From NCBI RefSeq assembly GCF_000213175.1, contig NW_009799101.1, positions 4,522,940 to 4,586,939 on the forward strand: a stretch of 64,000 nt of DNA, given 5' to 3'. The DNA is from Neurospora tetrasperma FGSC 2508. Its lineage: Eukaryota; Ascomycota; Sordariomycetes; Sordariales; Sordariaceae. A model generated the notes under the pieces. It saw only the letters and a program-made list of their open reading frames with translations. It was not told where the DNA came from and did no database searches. The translations under genes were made by a program, and so were the position numbers. Below are positions 43,671-55,669 of the stretch, piece by piece. The stretch's first letter is position 1. Each line of letters begins with the position of its first letter.

Positions 43671-44542
43671 ATGCGCCCCGACGAGAATTATATTCCTGAG
43701 TTGGACCAAATGTACTAGAAGTTTCGCAAAGCAAAATCCCACTGCAGCCAAGTCGCTTTCATCGAGCGCGTTGGCATCCATCGCGACTTCCCCCCGCGGT
43801 CAACATCGCATCAGCTCCCGCTCAGATGTAACTTACCTTGGACACTCGAAGGAACTACATCCACGGCGCGCCCAAAGAATATACTTCTGTGGTTACGCGC
43901 AAAGCGGCAAACCAGCTTCGCCATCGCTGCGCTTCCGGCCTCCCCTCTTCCTGTACCATAGCGGCCACTCCGATCCGAACATTTTCAGGCATCATTCGGT
44001 TGCGCAACGCCCCAATGGAATGCAAGACAGAGCCAGAAAGAAGATGATCAACAAGTTTGCAATTTGGGAGAAAGGGGCTGAGTTGAACGCGATCACGTCC
44101 GGACGCGACGCCTCTCGCGAGGTGAGTACTACCCCCTCAAATGCCCCTCACATGATGCATCTGGATGCAGCTCGGATGCACCTGCACCCTCAGAGGCTGA
44201 AAGGGATCTTGAACATTCCGTCTGTAGCGTGGGCCAACTTATGTTGTCCGCCACTTTCTCGTTCTTTGATCTCCCCCTCGGCGACGGCAACAGTGGCAGC
44301 AAGAGGATTCGCGTCACGGACAGTCAAATGGGTACTGATTATTGTTTTAACAAAAGGACAGCACTTGCGCTGAACGGTCTGAGCGGATTCCCAAGCCGTA
44401 CCGCTTTGCGCGGTGCTTCATTGAGTATCCTTCTGGTGCGCCGGGTCTCCGCGATCAAATGGCTTTCTCCCCGAACCAAGACTTCAAGATACAACTAAAC
44501 GAATGGGACCATTCGACGATCAAAGCACATCAGGGAGATTAG
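43671..44542 (+). pseudogene. unresolved gene or gene relic
   Basis: Protein-like pieces lie in order on the plus strand but in different frames: MRPDENYIPELDQMY (43671), which meets an in-frame UAG followed by KFRKAKSHC; MINKFAIWEKGAELNAI (44044); SDAPAPSEAERDLE (44172); and a C-terminal RIPKPYRFARCFIEYPSGA to TAG at 44540. A GTGAGT donor at 44122 and GCAG at 44170 suggest one intron. I could not connect all pieces in phase, so this is either a multi-intron gene I mis-modelled or a pseudogene. No domain is recognised. Confidence 0.3.
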
Positions 44543-44914
44543 GTGTTATACAGAAGGTACACACACACACCATCCATCGTTAAAGCTGGTCTCTTCGCGA
44601 CATGACTCTCAATGACGCCCGGTGATTCTACTCTCGCCGGGCAACTTACAGGCAATCCCACCGGCTTGCCAGGACGATCCTCGAACACTCGAAGCTATGG
44701 CTATCTTGCCACCCATCTCTGCGAAAAGCCGAGAAGCCACACGTTGGATACTTCGAGAGGTTACCTGCCCTGCTCGCTTTCTCTTTGCCGCACATCTAAC
44801 ATCTTTCGTTCGAGCAGATGTATCCGCGTTCGGTTTTTGCCATGCAGTTCCCACTTTTCCACGAGCCCAATGTCGACGGGTAAGACACATCTCGAGCACA
44901 GCGTATAACCAATC

Positions 44915-46630
44915 ATGAACCCAGCCGGCGACGAACTGTGTGCGACGGAAATAAGGTCACCGACTGGCCCGACCGGGGCCACGAAGCGCAAGCGTGACGA
45001 CCTCGACGGGACTGATGATACTGAGACCAATCGAGCCAGCAAGCGGCAGCGATTCCATGATGATATCATCAGCGAAGTGGTCCAAGAGCCGGAGAACTTT
45101 AATGAACAGGCTTCCATCGTGGAGCCACATCAAGACATCACCGAGCCGAATACCTCTACTCATCCACCTGCTATTGTTAGCGACGAGACCGAGAACACTA
45201 TCACACACAGGCTCCGAGTGGATAACATTCAGCCTAAGGAAGATGCCATCCACAGTGAGAGTCACGATGGAGAAGCGCACATTGCCTTCTTACTTCCAGA
45301 CTCAGTCACCGATTATGCGAATCAAGCAGAGCCGAACAATACAGGTGATTGGGAGGAACGGGACTGGACAACCCTGACAATCGAGGAGCTATTCTCCAAC
45401 CCCGATTGGGACTACATGCTAGATCCCTTGTTCGAACCACAACCTTTTGAGCCGACGCAATGGTTCTCTGACGACGATCCGGTGTTATGCCCGACAACTC
45501 CTTACCCCCAGCCCCCTGAGTCAGACGCGGCAATCGCAGGACTTCAGGTAGATGATACCGGGGGCTTGGAGATTTTCGACGAACATTTGTTCAGCCCTGA
45601 TATGTCTTCTTCATCTTGGCTCATGAGTGGCCGCAACAGCCTAGAAAGCCAAACAACAGAATTGACTGCCCTACCATCTCCAGTATGTGTGGCTCCCAGT
45701 GTCGAGGGCCTTCAATCTCCGTCATCCGAGGAGATATCTCTCCAGACAAGCTATTCTAATGCCTTTGAGCCGGAGCTCTGGCAGTCACCGGCGGCATACG
45801 ACAACGTGGGGACTGGTGAGTTTCAAGATGATGGACCAGCAAGCAACTTCCCACTTCAGGACCCAAGGCCTTGTATTAGCCCGGACGGCGACGAAATCCA
45901 GGTCAAGGAATAGGATTTCTCTTTCTCCTGTCCCGTCCCGGCACATACATCCACCAATATCGGCAGCACCAAAGACTCGGTAGGGACGCAAGACCCAGAC
46001 CATATCGCCGATGACAGCCCACAGGCCCCCCAGTTCCACCCAAATCTTCCAGCTCGTCTCCGCTTGGATATGATAGCTTCTCACCTGGGATCTCCATTGC
46101 AACCTGCCGCACCTACGACCCCAGTCCCGGCACAGACTCTCCCAGATTCAACCCCGATAAATCGCGTTCCTCCCATCCCACCCCGTCCCACGCGATCACG
46201 ACGACGACCTTGTCAATCAAGTCCTCCAACCGTAGCTCCGGCATCTTCAGATTTTCATCTAGCCCCTGCACCTTTGCCCGCCACGTTTCCCGCTTCAATT
46301 CCTTCTCCGATGCCCGCTCCCACTCCCCATTCCATTCCACCACCATCACCAGCTCACTCTTCTTATCCTCCTCCTACATCGGCTTCTACCGAACGCCCAA
46401 CAGCATCCTGCACCCGCTGCCACAACAAAAACAACCCGCAACCCTGCCTCCCTGGCAAGATGACGTGTGTTGGGTGTTCCTTTCGGCGGAAGTCTCTCCG
46501 CCAGCAGCGAGAAGAAGAAGGACTATGTACGACTTGTGGAAGAGACAGAGGTAATGATGGGAAGTTGACGTGTGGAGAGTGTAGAGCAAAAGGGAGGGTG
46601 AGGTATGCCAAAGGGAAGGGGAAGGTGTAA
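44915..46630 (+). CDS. acidic protein, in-frame UAG, then zinc-ribbon tail
   Basis: The ATG at 44915 opens 332 codons with an early nuclear-localisation-like KRKRDD and KRQR, then a strongly acidic, aromatic-rich region (WDYMLDPLFEPQPF, WFSDDDP) like a transactivation domain. A UAG at 45911 (GAA-UAG-GAT) interrupts the frame. The same frame continues 238 codons: Pro-rich linker, then CTRC...CVGC and CTTCGRDRGNDGKLTCGEC, ending in a basic RYAKGKGKV at TAA 46628. The two halves are one gene by frame and by composition: activation-like N-terminus, DNA-binding-like C-terminus. It does not share the C-x4-UAG finger, so the stop here arose independently or in a different arrangement. Confidence 0.65.
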
Positions 46631-47146
46631 TGTTTGTTTTCGTGCTGAATTCGAGTCACGAGAGTGTGAATAAACGAGGCTGCTCAAGAGGACCAGTGCG
46701 TTGTCCACTCCCATCTACCAGACTCTCATTTCTCAGATACCCTTCTTGGCAACTGCCCATGTGTATTTGAGACATTCCACTTGTGTTCCAAACCAATTTT
46801 CACTTCCCGGCGAGGAAAGCCGACGATAGCACCTAGAGCCAAGTTGGCGGAAAGAGCCACACACACCAGTGATACCCGTTTGGGAAGGACCCCACCAATC
46901 GAGTCAGGACTTTCGATGATGACATTTGGACCATGTCGTTTGCCTTTACCCAAGTCGATGGAGGAAGTTGAAGTCTGGGTTCCGCGAGGTAAATCTTGTG
47001 CAAATGAAACATTCTCGTCCATCTCCTCCTTTCCACCCAGATCCCTCGTCCATCCCATCATCACACATCTCCCATTCTCGGCATCATTTTGCTCGTTCAG
47101 ACAGTGATACGATCCAGACCTCTTTCACCAACAGACTTAGCGACAC
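46631..47146. other. spacer, possible leader of next gene
   Basis: No supported gene. ORFs on both strands at 46726-47107 overlap and neither is convincing. Confidence 0.35.
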
Positions 47147-47357
47147 ATGTCGGATCACAGCAACAACACCGATGAAAACCCAGCGTCGTCGGGGGGTCGG
47201 CGTCCTACATTTCTGAACCGAGCCAACAGCTAGTCCCAGCATCGGTCACAGGGGTGATATCTCCCCGACATCAGCACCGGACAGAAGAACGGGAGGTAAT
47301 TCATCTTCGGCAACGGGAGCATATTCTTCATCATCCACCCAAGTCCATAGCCAACGG

Positions 47358-48456
47358 ATGCCACAGCACAATGCACCAGGGAATGCGCCAAGCCCATCGG
47401 CACGAGACACAAGAATGGGTCACCCTGTTTCATCATCCACGGGACCGAGCCCGCTGCCTGCAAAAAATGGAAGAGCCCCGAGGCCACATCCTCCCGAACG
47501 CAAACAATCAAAGAGAAAGCGGAAAAAGCTGGACGATAATGTGGGCTCTGCGGAATTAAATAAGGTAAGTCCTCACTCGATGTTAGTAACTATGTATCTA
47601 ACAACGTTGCCAGGAGACAAACAAGAGTTCCCCAGACCGCCAGCAAAGAGCCAAAGTCACAACTCCCAGTGTCGGTAGCTCCATCGCTTTCACCCCTATT
47701 AACAAGGCTTTTAATTCTCAACCCGTACCGGCTCCTTCCGAAGCATACCCCAGTGTCGGTAGCTCCATCGCTTTCACCCCTATTAACAAGGCTTCGAATT
47801 CTCAACCCGTACCGGCTTCTTCCGAATCATACGCTCAGGCTGCAAATAATGGGGTCTCAAAAGGGGTAAGACCAAACAAACAGTCAAGCAGCCGAGGCGT
47901 GCCAGCTTGGAAAATGACATGTAACAAATATGCAGATTCAGGACGTTGTACGAGATGTGGGGAGTTGCTTCCAAGCAAAAATTACTCCTCCCCGCGGTGT
48001 GACAAGTGTAGGCAAAACGCCAGGGAAAGAAAGCAAGCCAAAAAGGATAAGGGCGTGTGTGTTGCTTGTGCACAGCCGGCCGCACCGAGCCGCACTAAAT
48101 GTCAATATCACCTTGAATATTACAGGAAGTACACAAAGAACCTAGAAAAAAAGGAGAAGGGTGTGTGTGTTTCTTGCCCACAGCCGGCCGCACCGGGTCG
48201 CATTAGATGTCAATATCACCTTGAATATAACAGGAACCACTTCAAGAACAAGAAAAAGCGGTCAAAAGAGGAAAAGAAGGCCAAAGAGGATGCTGCCGGC
48301 ACAGAGGTGGCAGAACCTGACGCTTCCAGCTCGGAATCGGAGGGTGCGCAAGACGAGGCAGATGGAATGGAGTTCTCAGAATGGGAGTCTACAGATGATG
48401 GAGAGAATGACTCTGATATGGATGGGGCTGCCCAGGAGCAGCTGGTTTGCGTATGA
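47358..48456 (+). CDS. zinc-finger protein with finger like the UAG family but no UAG
   Basis: Exon 47358-47564 joins exon 47614-48456 through a 49-base intron with ideal signals (GTAAGT, ATCTAAC, CCAG). The frame is open upstream of 47358 to about 47217, so the first exon may start earlier; an ATG at 47147 (MSDHSNNTDEN) is in another frame. The N-terminal part is Ser/Pro-rich with KRKRKK. Then come two perfect-length 28-codon repeats (47665-47832), a CTRC...CDKC ribbon, and two 36-residue units with CVAC-AQPAAPSRTK-CQYH and CVSC-PQPAAPGRIR-CQYH. These are the same finger as in the UAG family with one residue fewer at the UAG position. The C-terminus is acidic with EFSEWES. About 349 residues from the 47358 start. 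Confidence 0.75.
47665..47832 (+). repeat. in-frame 84-bp tandem duplication
   Basis: Units 47665-47748 and 47749-47832 are nearly identical (PSVGSSIAFTPINKA core), differing at about four bases. The duplication must be recent, and it has escaped RIP, perhaps because it is short. Confidence 0.9.
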
Positions 48457-49776
48457 GCTGGGACATGGACTGCGGGACGAAGAGTGTTAGTGGGTGTAAT
48501 GGGGTTTAGAAAGGGACATCGACATATGACTAGCGTTGAGAGTATGGATTAAGTGTGTGCTGGGTCATTGGGGTGTATCGGATGTTGATTTGAGGATGGG
48601 CGAGAAATTGGTAGTCCCAGCGAGACGGCGGAGGGTAGATTATGTGGACATAGCGATAGCATTGAGATGTTACTTTCGTACCTCTAGACAGAATTCACCG
48701 CTCAGCGCATTCAACTTTGGTGGCGGTGGTTCATCTGTACTCGAAGGCTGTGGTGACCAAATTAAATGGATTGCCGTCTGCTCGGTCAAGCTATGCTTGT
48801 GATAATGCGGAAGTCAATGCAAAATGCTATCTAGCGCTCCTCGTGTAGCGCCCCTCCCCAATTTCCTCTCCCAGGCAAACCCGTCCACCTACAAGCCACC
48901 CCTCTCTCCCGTGATGATGGCGCTTACCGTAGGTTATGATATGTCATGTATACAGGCTATAACCGTCGTCTCATTCCCTTCGGGGGACCCGAAGATCTGG
49001 GGGAGTTTGAGGGAAGGATACCTCTAATTGAACACGTATGTCTCCCTCCCATCTCTTCCTCATTCTTAACTGTGTATCCTACCTAGTTATCTATATCCTC
49101 ATCCCCATCCTCTTCCAAACAAATGAACGGAAGTTTGTCAGTTGTTGTCGTCGTCCGGCGGGGTCAATATGTCGTGGCACAGCGGACGGAAGAATGCGAA
49201 GAAAAGAAGAAGAAAAAGGAAGAAAAAACAGGAAACATGATGGATGAGATGAGATGGATGAGACGTGCTGATGGATGAGATGGATGGGATGGATGGTGAT
49301 TGTAGATGATCAGGTAGATGATCAGGCTGCACCAGAAGGCGTATGTAGTTACCAATCCGCCTTGGATCACTCAGTCAGTCAGTCGCTCGTCCTGATGCCA
49401 GCCAACTCGGCAAATGCTTCATTTTCTTTTAAGAAATTTCGTACCGGTGTGCCGATCTACCAGCTGGTTAGGTAGCTACTTCTTTCCCTAGGTACGATGC
49501 GACGGATCGGCTTCCAACCAACCTTGCTTGCACCTTCCTTCCTTCCTTGCTGCCTCCTTCCCATTCGAATTCGGACTCCTACCCACCTGCAGCGCAGTAC
49601 GTAGATGCCCCTCCCTCTCGCTGTCCCTCTCACTCGCACTAGACTACTAGTAACCCTCTTTTCTCCCCTCCCCTCCCCCCTCCCCATCTCGAGGTCCGTT
49701 CCCATTATTACCTAGAGATACTGGGAGTATCAAATTCCGCACTACCCCCCTTCGCTTCCCTCCCCTCTACGTCCCT
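48457..49776. other. spacer, no gene seen
   Basis: Contains GATGGATGAGATG-type short repeats near 49240-49320 and a CTCCCC-rich tract at 49660-49690. No supported gene. Confidence 0.4.
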
Positions 49777-50490
49777 CTAGACGTCCCTCTCCCTCTCCGC
49801 TATATCCCTCCCCTCTACGTCCCTCTCTATGTCCCTCTCTACGTCCCTCTCTACGTCCCTCCCTTCTCTCCCCTCATGTCCCATTCTCTCCCTATCCCTC
49901 CTCTCTATTTCCCCAGTCCTAGAGGTACCCCCATCATGATGCGAACCCATCATCCGCTCGCTCACCCACCTCCAAGAAAGCGTATACCCCTCCCTCGCCC
50001 TCGGCAAAGTTTCCACTGCAAACGCCAACATCGAACCATAGTAGTACCAGTCGCGTGGCCGTTCGATTTGCACATTATTGTAGCGTGAACATTGGTGGGC
50101 TTGGCGGACGTGGTGGAGTATGAAGGTGGGCGTGGTGGTGCGGTTGAAGGTTATGGTTGTGCTGCACATTCCTCTTGAGGTACTTTCTGGGGGAGTCTCT
50201 TCTCGGGGGAGAGGTGAGAGAGGGGGGGTGTTGTTGTTGCTGTTGCTGTTGGTGTCGTCGTCGTCGTCGTCGTAGTTAATTAACGAACTGAAACTTGACG
50301 AACTTGCCCCTGAAGGACTTCTTGGGACTTGGTTGGGAGATTCGGACTGTCGGGCAGCGGCGATGGCAGCAGTAGCAGCGCAGCAGTAGGTGATGCAGAC
50401 GAGGTGGCAGCATTGAGAACGCCTTTGGTCTCGTGCGAGGCTGTGGTGGGAATGGGTCCATGGGGAGAGGACGTAGGCTAGTTGGCACAT
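49777..50490 (-). CDS. possible low-complexity protein
   Basis: A minus-strand ORF of 237 residues with a Ser-rich and Asp-rich middle (NYDDDDDDTNSNSNNN) and a C-terminal Arg/Asp/Glu repeat of the type ERDVERDIERDVEGRD. That repeat mirrors a GTCCCTCTCTAC repeat on the plus strand. Much of the ORF is simple sequence, so the open frame may be accidental. No domain is recognised. Confidence 0.3.
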   Translation of the reverse strand: MCQLAYVLSPWTHSHHSLARDQRRSQCCHLVCITYCCAATAAIAAARQSESPNQVPRSPSGASSSSFSSLINYDDDDDDTNSNSNNNTPPLSPLPREETPPESTSRGMCSTTITFNRTTTPTFILHHVRQAHQCSRYNNVQIERPRDWYYYGSMLAFAVETLPRAREGYTLSWRWVSERMMGSHHDGGTSRTGEIERRDRERMGHEGREGRDVERDVERDIERDVEGRDIAERERDV

Positions 50491-51672
50491 TGGTATCTAC
50501 CTACTTCTACGTTCTGATAACCTATTGAGAAGGCCGTTTGAGGTGTCCCGTGTGGGTTTGACTATCTGTCTGCTGAAATGGGAGGTCTTGGTGGGGGAGT
50601 AGATACCTTGAGGTCACGATGCGGGTGAGAATGAAACGAAGGGGGTCACAAATGCCGAAGGGTCGAAGGGGTTTAAGGGGAGATATGAGGTCGTTGTTTG
50701 GTGAATCATCTGGCGATGGATCATGATGGGTGACTGTAATGGTCAAACCGTCGCAAATAAGGCGAAGGAAAGGAGTTGAACTGATATGGTTGTGAGTCTT
50801 GATGTTTCTTCACATCACTTGCCCTCTCTAGGTTGGTCCGATAACGGATGGTTCCTCCGATGTAGGTGAATCATAAGGTCGGCTATTCTTCATAACCTTG
50901 GGCAGAGACTGCTAGTATATCTTGAGATGACCACGGCTGCAATGCTATATCTGATCGATCGACTCCTGAGAGACAACCACAATGTATGCGCGCTCATCGG
51001 AAGCAATATGGTATGATGGGAACGAGGGTGTAGCGTCGAAGGTGAGAGTCAACGGTGCGGTGACACTCGTCAGTGATCCAATTCCAACAGTGTTTGTGGA
51101 TAAGAAAAAACCTTGGGGTCAAGAAAAATGACATCCAGTGAGTTCAACTCCAGAACGTATTCATCCGGCATTGACTCCGTTGACAATGTGAGCAATTCGA
51201 GGTCAACACTGCCTTGACACTTGTCCATGTTTGACCGCCAGCGAGTTGATGATGGGAAAAAGAACAAAAGAAGGAAGCAGAGAGTTGCTGAAATGAAGCC
51301 ACGTCAAGCTTTCCAATGCCACTGACATTTAATATCGACATGACATGAGCATGTCGGTGTTTTCTGTTCACTTTTGTCGACATTGCGCCGTCAACTCCGG
51401 GCCAAACATCACCAGTAACCCTAACCCTTTTGATTCGCAGGTCCCATAGCGCAACAGGGTCTTTCCTGTGCGTCATCAGCCAAGACCCTTTTCTGCCCCG
51501 CGCTTCCCTGTCGCCTCCGTTTGGATTCCAGTCGTTCGCCCGAGCCCACGGCACCGCTCTCATCGCCTCCCTCCGTCTGCGAAACCAATTCATCGGACTC
51601 CCGTCCCACTGTTCAAACTCCTCCAGAAAGTCGCTTGACTTCGTTGACCAGACACAACTCTCCAAGAAGCTG
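50491..51672. other. spacer and probable promoter of the Nudix gene
   Basis: No gene is seen. The frame of the Nudix ORF is open back to about 51430 but without an ATG. Confidence 0.4.
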
Positions 51673-52527
51673 ATGCGGAATATCCTCACCCGATACCGAT
51701 ACCCCGCACCCACCTTGTTCGCATCCGCATCCGCATCCGCAACCGCATCAGCAACCGCATCACGCACTCGCGCTCTTCCTCTCATCACCACCACCACCAC
51801 CACCAACAACCTCACCAAGACCGTTACTGTCACCCCCCAGCAACGCACCTTCAAAATGACCATCCACAAAACCCAAGAACCGCACATCACAACCATCACG
51901 GAGCTCTCCCCGCAATCCTCCAAATGGATCACCCTGCAACAGATCCACTACATCGACCAAACCGGCAAGCCGCGCCTCTGGGAAGTCGCAGCGCGCAAGA
52001 CGCGTTCGACGCCGACTGCCTCTTCTGCGGGGGGCATCGACGCAGTAGCCATGTGCAACATCCTCCTGCACCCTCGCCGCCCGCCCTCGACCATCCTCGT
52101 AATCCAATACCGCCCGCCCATGGACGCTTATACCGTCGAGTGGCCTGCAGGCCTCATAGACCAGGGTGAAACGCCCGAGAAGGCGGCTATAAGAGAATTC
52201 AAGGAGGAAACGGGGTATGATTGTGTGGTGAAGAATGTCAGTCCCATACAGGCGGCGGATCCGGGACTGAGTAATACCAATATGGTGATGGCTACGGTGG
52301 AGGTGAATCTCAAGGAGGAGGATGGAGAAGATCAAATGCCGGAGCAGAAGACGGAGGTGGGGGAACATATTGAAAGGGTGGTGGTGCCCATGGCGGAATT
52401 GTATGAACGGTTGGTGGAGTATAGTAAGAAGGAGAGACATGTGGTGGCGGCGAAACTGTTTCATTTTGCGATGGGGATGCATTTTGCGACGACGGAGAGG
52501 TATGGGGTTTTTGGGAAGAGGGAGTAG
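51673..52527 (+). CDS. YSA1: Nudix hydrolase, ADP-ribose pyrophosphatase (Ysa1 type)
   Basis: The Nudix box is complete: G-LIDQG-E-TPEKAAI-REFKEETGY, fitting Gx5Ex7REUxEExGU, with the usual upstream strand ILVIQYRPPMDAYTVEWPAG and the downstream ADPGLSNTN motif of Ysa1/NUDT5 enzymes, which cleave ADP-ribose to AMP and ribose 5-phosphate. Two starts are in frame. The ATG at 51856 gives 223 residues, the family's usual length. The ATG at 51673 adds 61 residues rich in Arg, Ser, Ala and Thr without acids, the look of a mitochondrial presequence. Both could be used to give cytosolic and mitochondrial forms. Intronless; TAG at 52525. Confidence 0.88.
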   Translation: MRNILTRYRYPAPTLFASASASATASATASRTRALPLITTTTTTNNLTKTVTVTPQQRTFKMTIHKTQEPHITTITELSPQSSKWITLQQIHYIDQTGKPRLWEVAARKTRSTPTASSAGGIDAVAMCNILLHPRRPPSTILVIQYRPPMDAYTVEWPAGLIDQGETPEKAAIREFKEETGYDCVVKNVSPIQAADPGLSNTNMVMATVEVNLKEEDGEDQMPEQKTEVGEHIERVVVPMAELYERLVEYSKKERHVVAAKLFHFAMGMHFATTERYGVFGKRE

Positions 52528-55500
52528 GTGTGATGTGAGGCTGTAGGGGCAAGGTAGAGATGTATGATGACTGTGATGTGGTGTTTACCAAGACATTTGA
52601 TAGACGGCGATGAGGTATGGTGGTTCTATCAGATAGACGGTCAGGGGCTGCGACTAGAGTAGAGAGATTGATGAACTGTGCACGCCTTGAGAATCTCATT
52701 GTTGTCGTCTTTGATCTTGCAAACGGCCCGTCCCGTTGAGATGAATAATGTGCCTTGCTCACTTGAGATCTCGACAAAGAATACAAAGCCAAGCATATTA
52801 GGCAATTAAAGATGGTATATGAAAAGGTATGGATAACTACGTGTTGTGAATTTCCCACGAAACACGACTTGACATTATAGACAAGGGGGACATCTCAAAG
52901 TTGCAACACTCAAAGAGGTGTCAGTGCTAAGTGATGCCAGTGCGATTGATTCATCATTCATGTGCTTTGCTTGACAAGTGATACGGTCATTGACGATGAT
53001 GAAGCCCCTCAGTGACGCAATGGAATTCGAGTCCCGTCGGTCGCCAGTCTCACCCAAGGTTGAAAATGCCTTTGGAATTGGAGACCCAAACGGCCGTCGA
53101 CGTGCAGTTGCGTGGGTGGGACGTGGGAAATTGCGGGGACCTGCAGATGCAAGGTGGGGCGCAGAGATCTGATGCTGCTCTCCCGGTTTTGCATACACTA
53201 CCAGACTACCTGCCTTACATCGTGATGAGTAGGTACATACCTCTATATACTCCATGGTACCTGTACCTGTACCTGTACCTGTCGGTCTCTGATGGATACG
53301 ACGATGCTTCGAAATAAATAGAAACAACATGTTTGGTCAGAAAAAAAGATGATCAATGGTTCCATATACGACGGGCTGAAGACGACACCGCCGTGTGCTG
53401 GCTGTCGTGCAGAAAGAACAAAGGTCCAGGAGGGAGGGAGGCGGTAAACAGCTGGAAGCCCTGCGGGACATTCCAGTGTGGATTTGATTGGGGCCAAATA
53501 GGGAAAGCTGATGGAGGGAGCTCCCCCTCTGTTTCCTGTTTCGGGAGGAGCCCCCCCGAAAAGGGGCTACGTTGACTATGGATGGTACACTAGAGGGAAA
53601 TATTCCAACAACACAGTCGAGAGTGTCGTGGCAAAGTGCGAATGGAGGGTTGCCTTGCTTTTTAGGTAGAGACCCCAAGACTTGTCCAACAATAGGTAAG
53701 GCTGATTGATGATGACGATGTTGATGATGATGATGCTGATGATGAGGTGTTCATCTCAAAACGTACGTGATCTAGATTCAAAGCAAAGAAAAAACATTGG
53801 CAGATTGCCGGACAGTTACCCGCACAAAAGTCCGAGCTTTAATAGAAACCCCTTGATGAGGATCAGAGTCCCGTCTTCTTTTGGGGAATAAAAAAACAGA
53901 CAGAAGGAGGAAGGGACAGGCACCCGACCGGTACCTTGGAGAGAGAGCGTACCGTAGTAGTGGCGGTGACCCACTTGGTTTAGCTCAGTTTACTTTGTTC
54001 AGTCTAGTCAGTGTAGCACTCTGGAGATATGGATACGGAGGGATGGATAAAGTGAAATGGGTGTCCAATGTGTGTGATTCAGATGTGATTTGATTTGACA
54101 GAGAAAGAATGAGTAAACATGCATGAACTGTCAGTCTTCAGTTGTCAGTCCATTGACCAACCGTCCTTTCCACGTCTTTCCATCAATGCGGAATGTTTCA
54201 ACTTGTCAATACGGGAAACAATTGGCGACCGGCAACTGGACAACCAACGAAGTGAAAGAACATCTGCACTTTGGGTTTGCTGGCTGCAGGCAGGGTTGAC
54301 GAGGTGCGCACGGGTGCCATGGTGCCCATGAACCCGCCGACTCCACTCGTGCCCATCCGTAATCCACCCTGTTAGTGCGCGCATGCGACGGTTGGCCGGC
54401 AGAGACTGTTCGGTTCACATCTGTTAGTTTTACTAGTGAAAAACACATACAATTACTATCAAATCCGAAAAAGACCCAGTCCACCACCCCCCCCCCCCCC
54501 CCCCCCCTCTCCCCAGCGGGCCTCGACCTGGGGGAACGGGCAGCCAGCCAGGCTGGGAGCCCCCATCCTTCTGCTATCTTTCTCAACCGACACCGCCCGA
54601 CCGACACGGGACGACATTCCTGGTTCATTTCAATCCCTTCATTGCTCCTCTTGTCCTGCAACAACAACAACTGACGACGCATTGCCAACCGCCGACGACG
54701 ACCATCACGACACCCCGGAGACCGACGGCGTCGTGTAATCCAGGTAGGTTTCGACTTTGCGACTGTCGCGGCCTGCCTCCGACACGATACACTACGACAC
54801 AACCTAGACGACCACCATTCGACCGACCGACCGACTGCGCGCAGTACTAGGTAGCGATTGCAACCAACCAACCAACCAACCAACCAACCAGCTCTAAACC
54901 CCCCGACATAGTCCTGCGTTTTTGAGCAACCACCACTGCCTACCTCCCACTCAGCTTGCGACGCCAACCATTCAATCAATCAATCAAGCAATCGAAAACC
55001 CGGCACAACAACAGGAGAGGCCCCGTCGCCTTTTCTCCTCTCCTACCCTCCCCCCCGGACCTCACCTACGCCCGGTCGCGCAGGTTCTTTCCCGGCCTCT
55101 GTCACCCTCCAGCTTTCGCTTCGCTGGGCTCTTCGACGACGTCGGCGACAAGGCCTCTTCTTTTTTTTTCTCCTCCTGCGTGGTTCGAGGCTCCTCCTGG
55201 CTGTCGGGTAATGCGTCACCCTCATCCTCCATCGCCATGACCCAAACTGCTTCTACTATCGAGAACACCTCCATCTAACGCTGTCACAAACCCTTTTTAT
55301 TGCAAAGAAAAAAAGACGCGAAGGAAAACGACGACAGTTCAACAAAGCATCAGTCTTTTACGGCCTTTTTTCCATTCCATTTTTCCAACGCGAAACTCGG
55401 CTTTCAACTCTGCGATATACCCTCATTTCCACGTCACGCGCGCCTGCATTTCCTTTGGCATTCGAATACCTTTATCGCATCTCGCATATCGCATCTCGAT

Positions 55501-55669
55501 TTTCTTCACGACAGCGACGACCGACGAAAGTTTTCTTTTGTTTTCTTTTCCTTTGTTTTCCAAAGAAATAACTACAACAACAACAAACCACCAAATCAAC
55601 ACCAGAATCATCACATGAAAACCTGCAGACCACCACACCACATCGTACGACGACGATAGAACTTGCGAA
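52528..55669. other. long spacer and leader of the nudE gene
   Basis: No supported gene in 3.1 kb. It holds GTACCT repeats at 53256-53280, a GAT/GATGATG tract at 53706-53750, a C run of about 25 bases at 54485-54508 and CCAA repeats at 54864-54890. The last kilobase is C/A-rich and may be a long 5' untranslated leader. Confidence 0.45.

Noticed and set aside
44122-44170. GTGAGT...GCAG intron joining the pieces at 43.7-44.5 kb
   Set aside because: Splicing it puts the next exon into a stop or the wrong frame, so I did not propose a full gene model.
49777-49870. GTCCCTCTCTAC repeat considered as a CRISPR-like or structured array
   Set aside because: Units are contiguous without spacers; it is a simple minisatellite in a fungal genome.
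54206-54979. 257-residue minus-strand ORF
   Set aside because: It runs through the C-homopolymer and CCAA repeats in the leader of the nudE gene and encodes simple-sequence translation.
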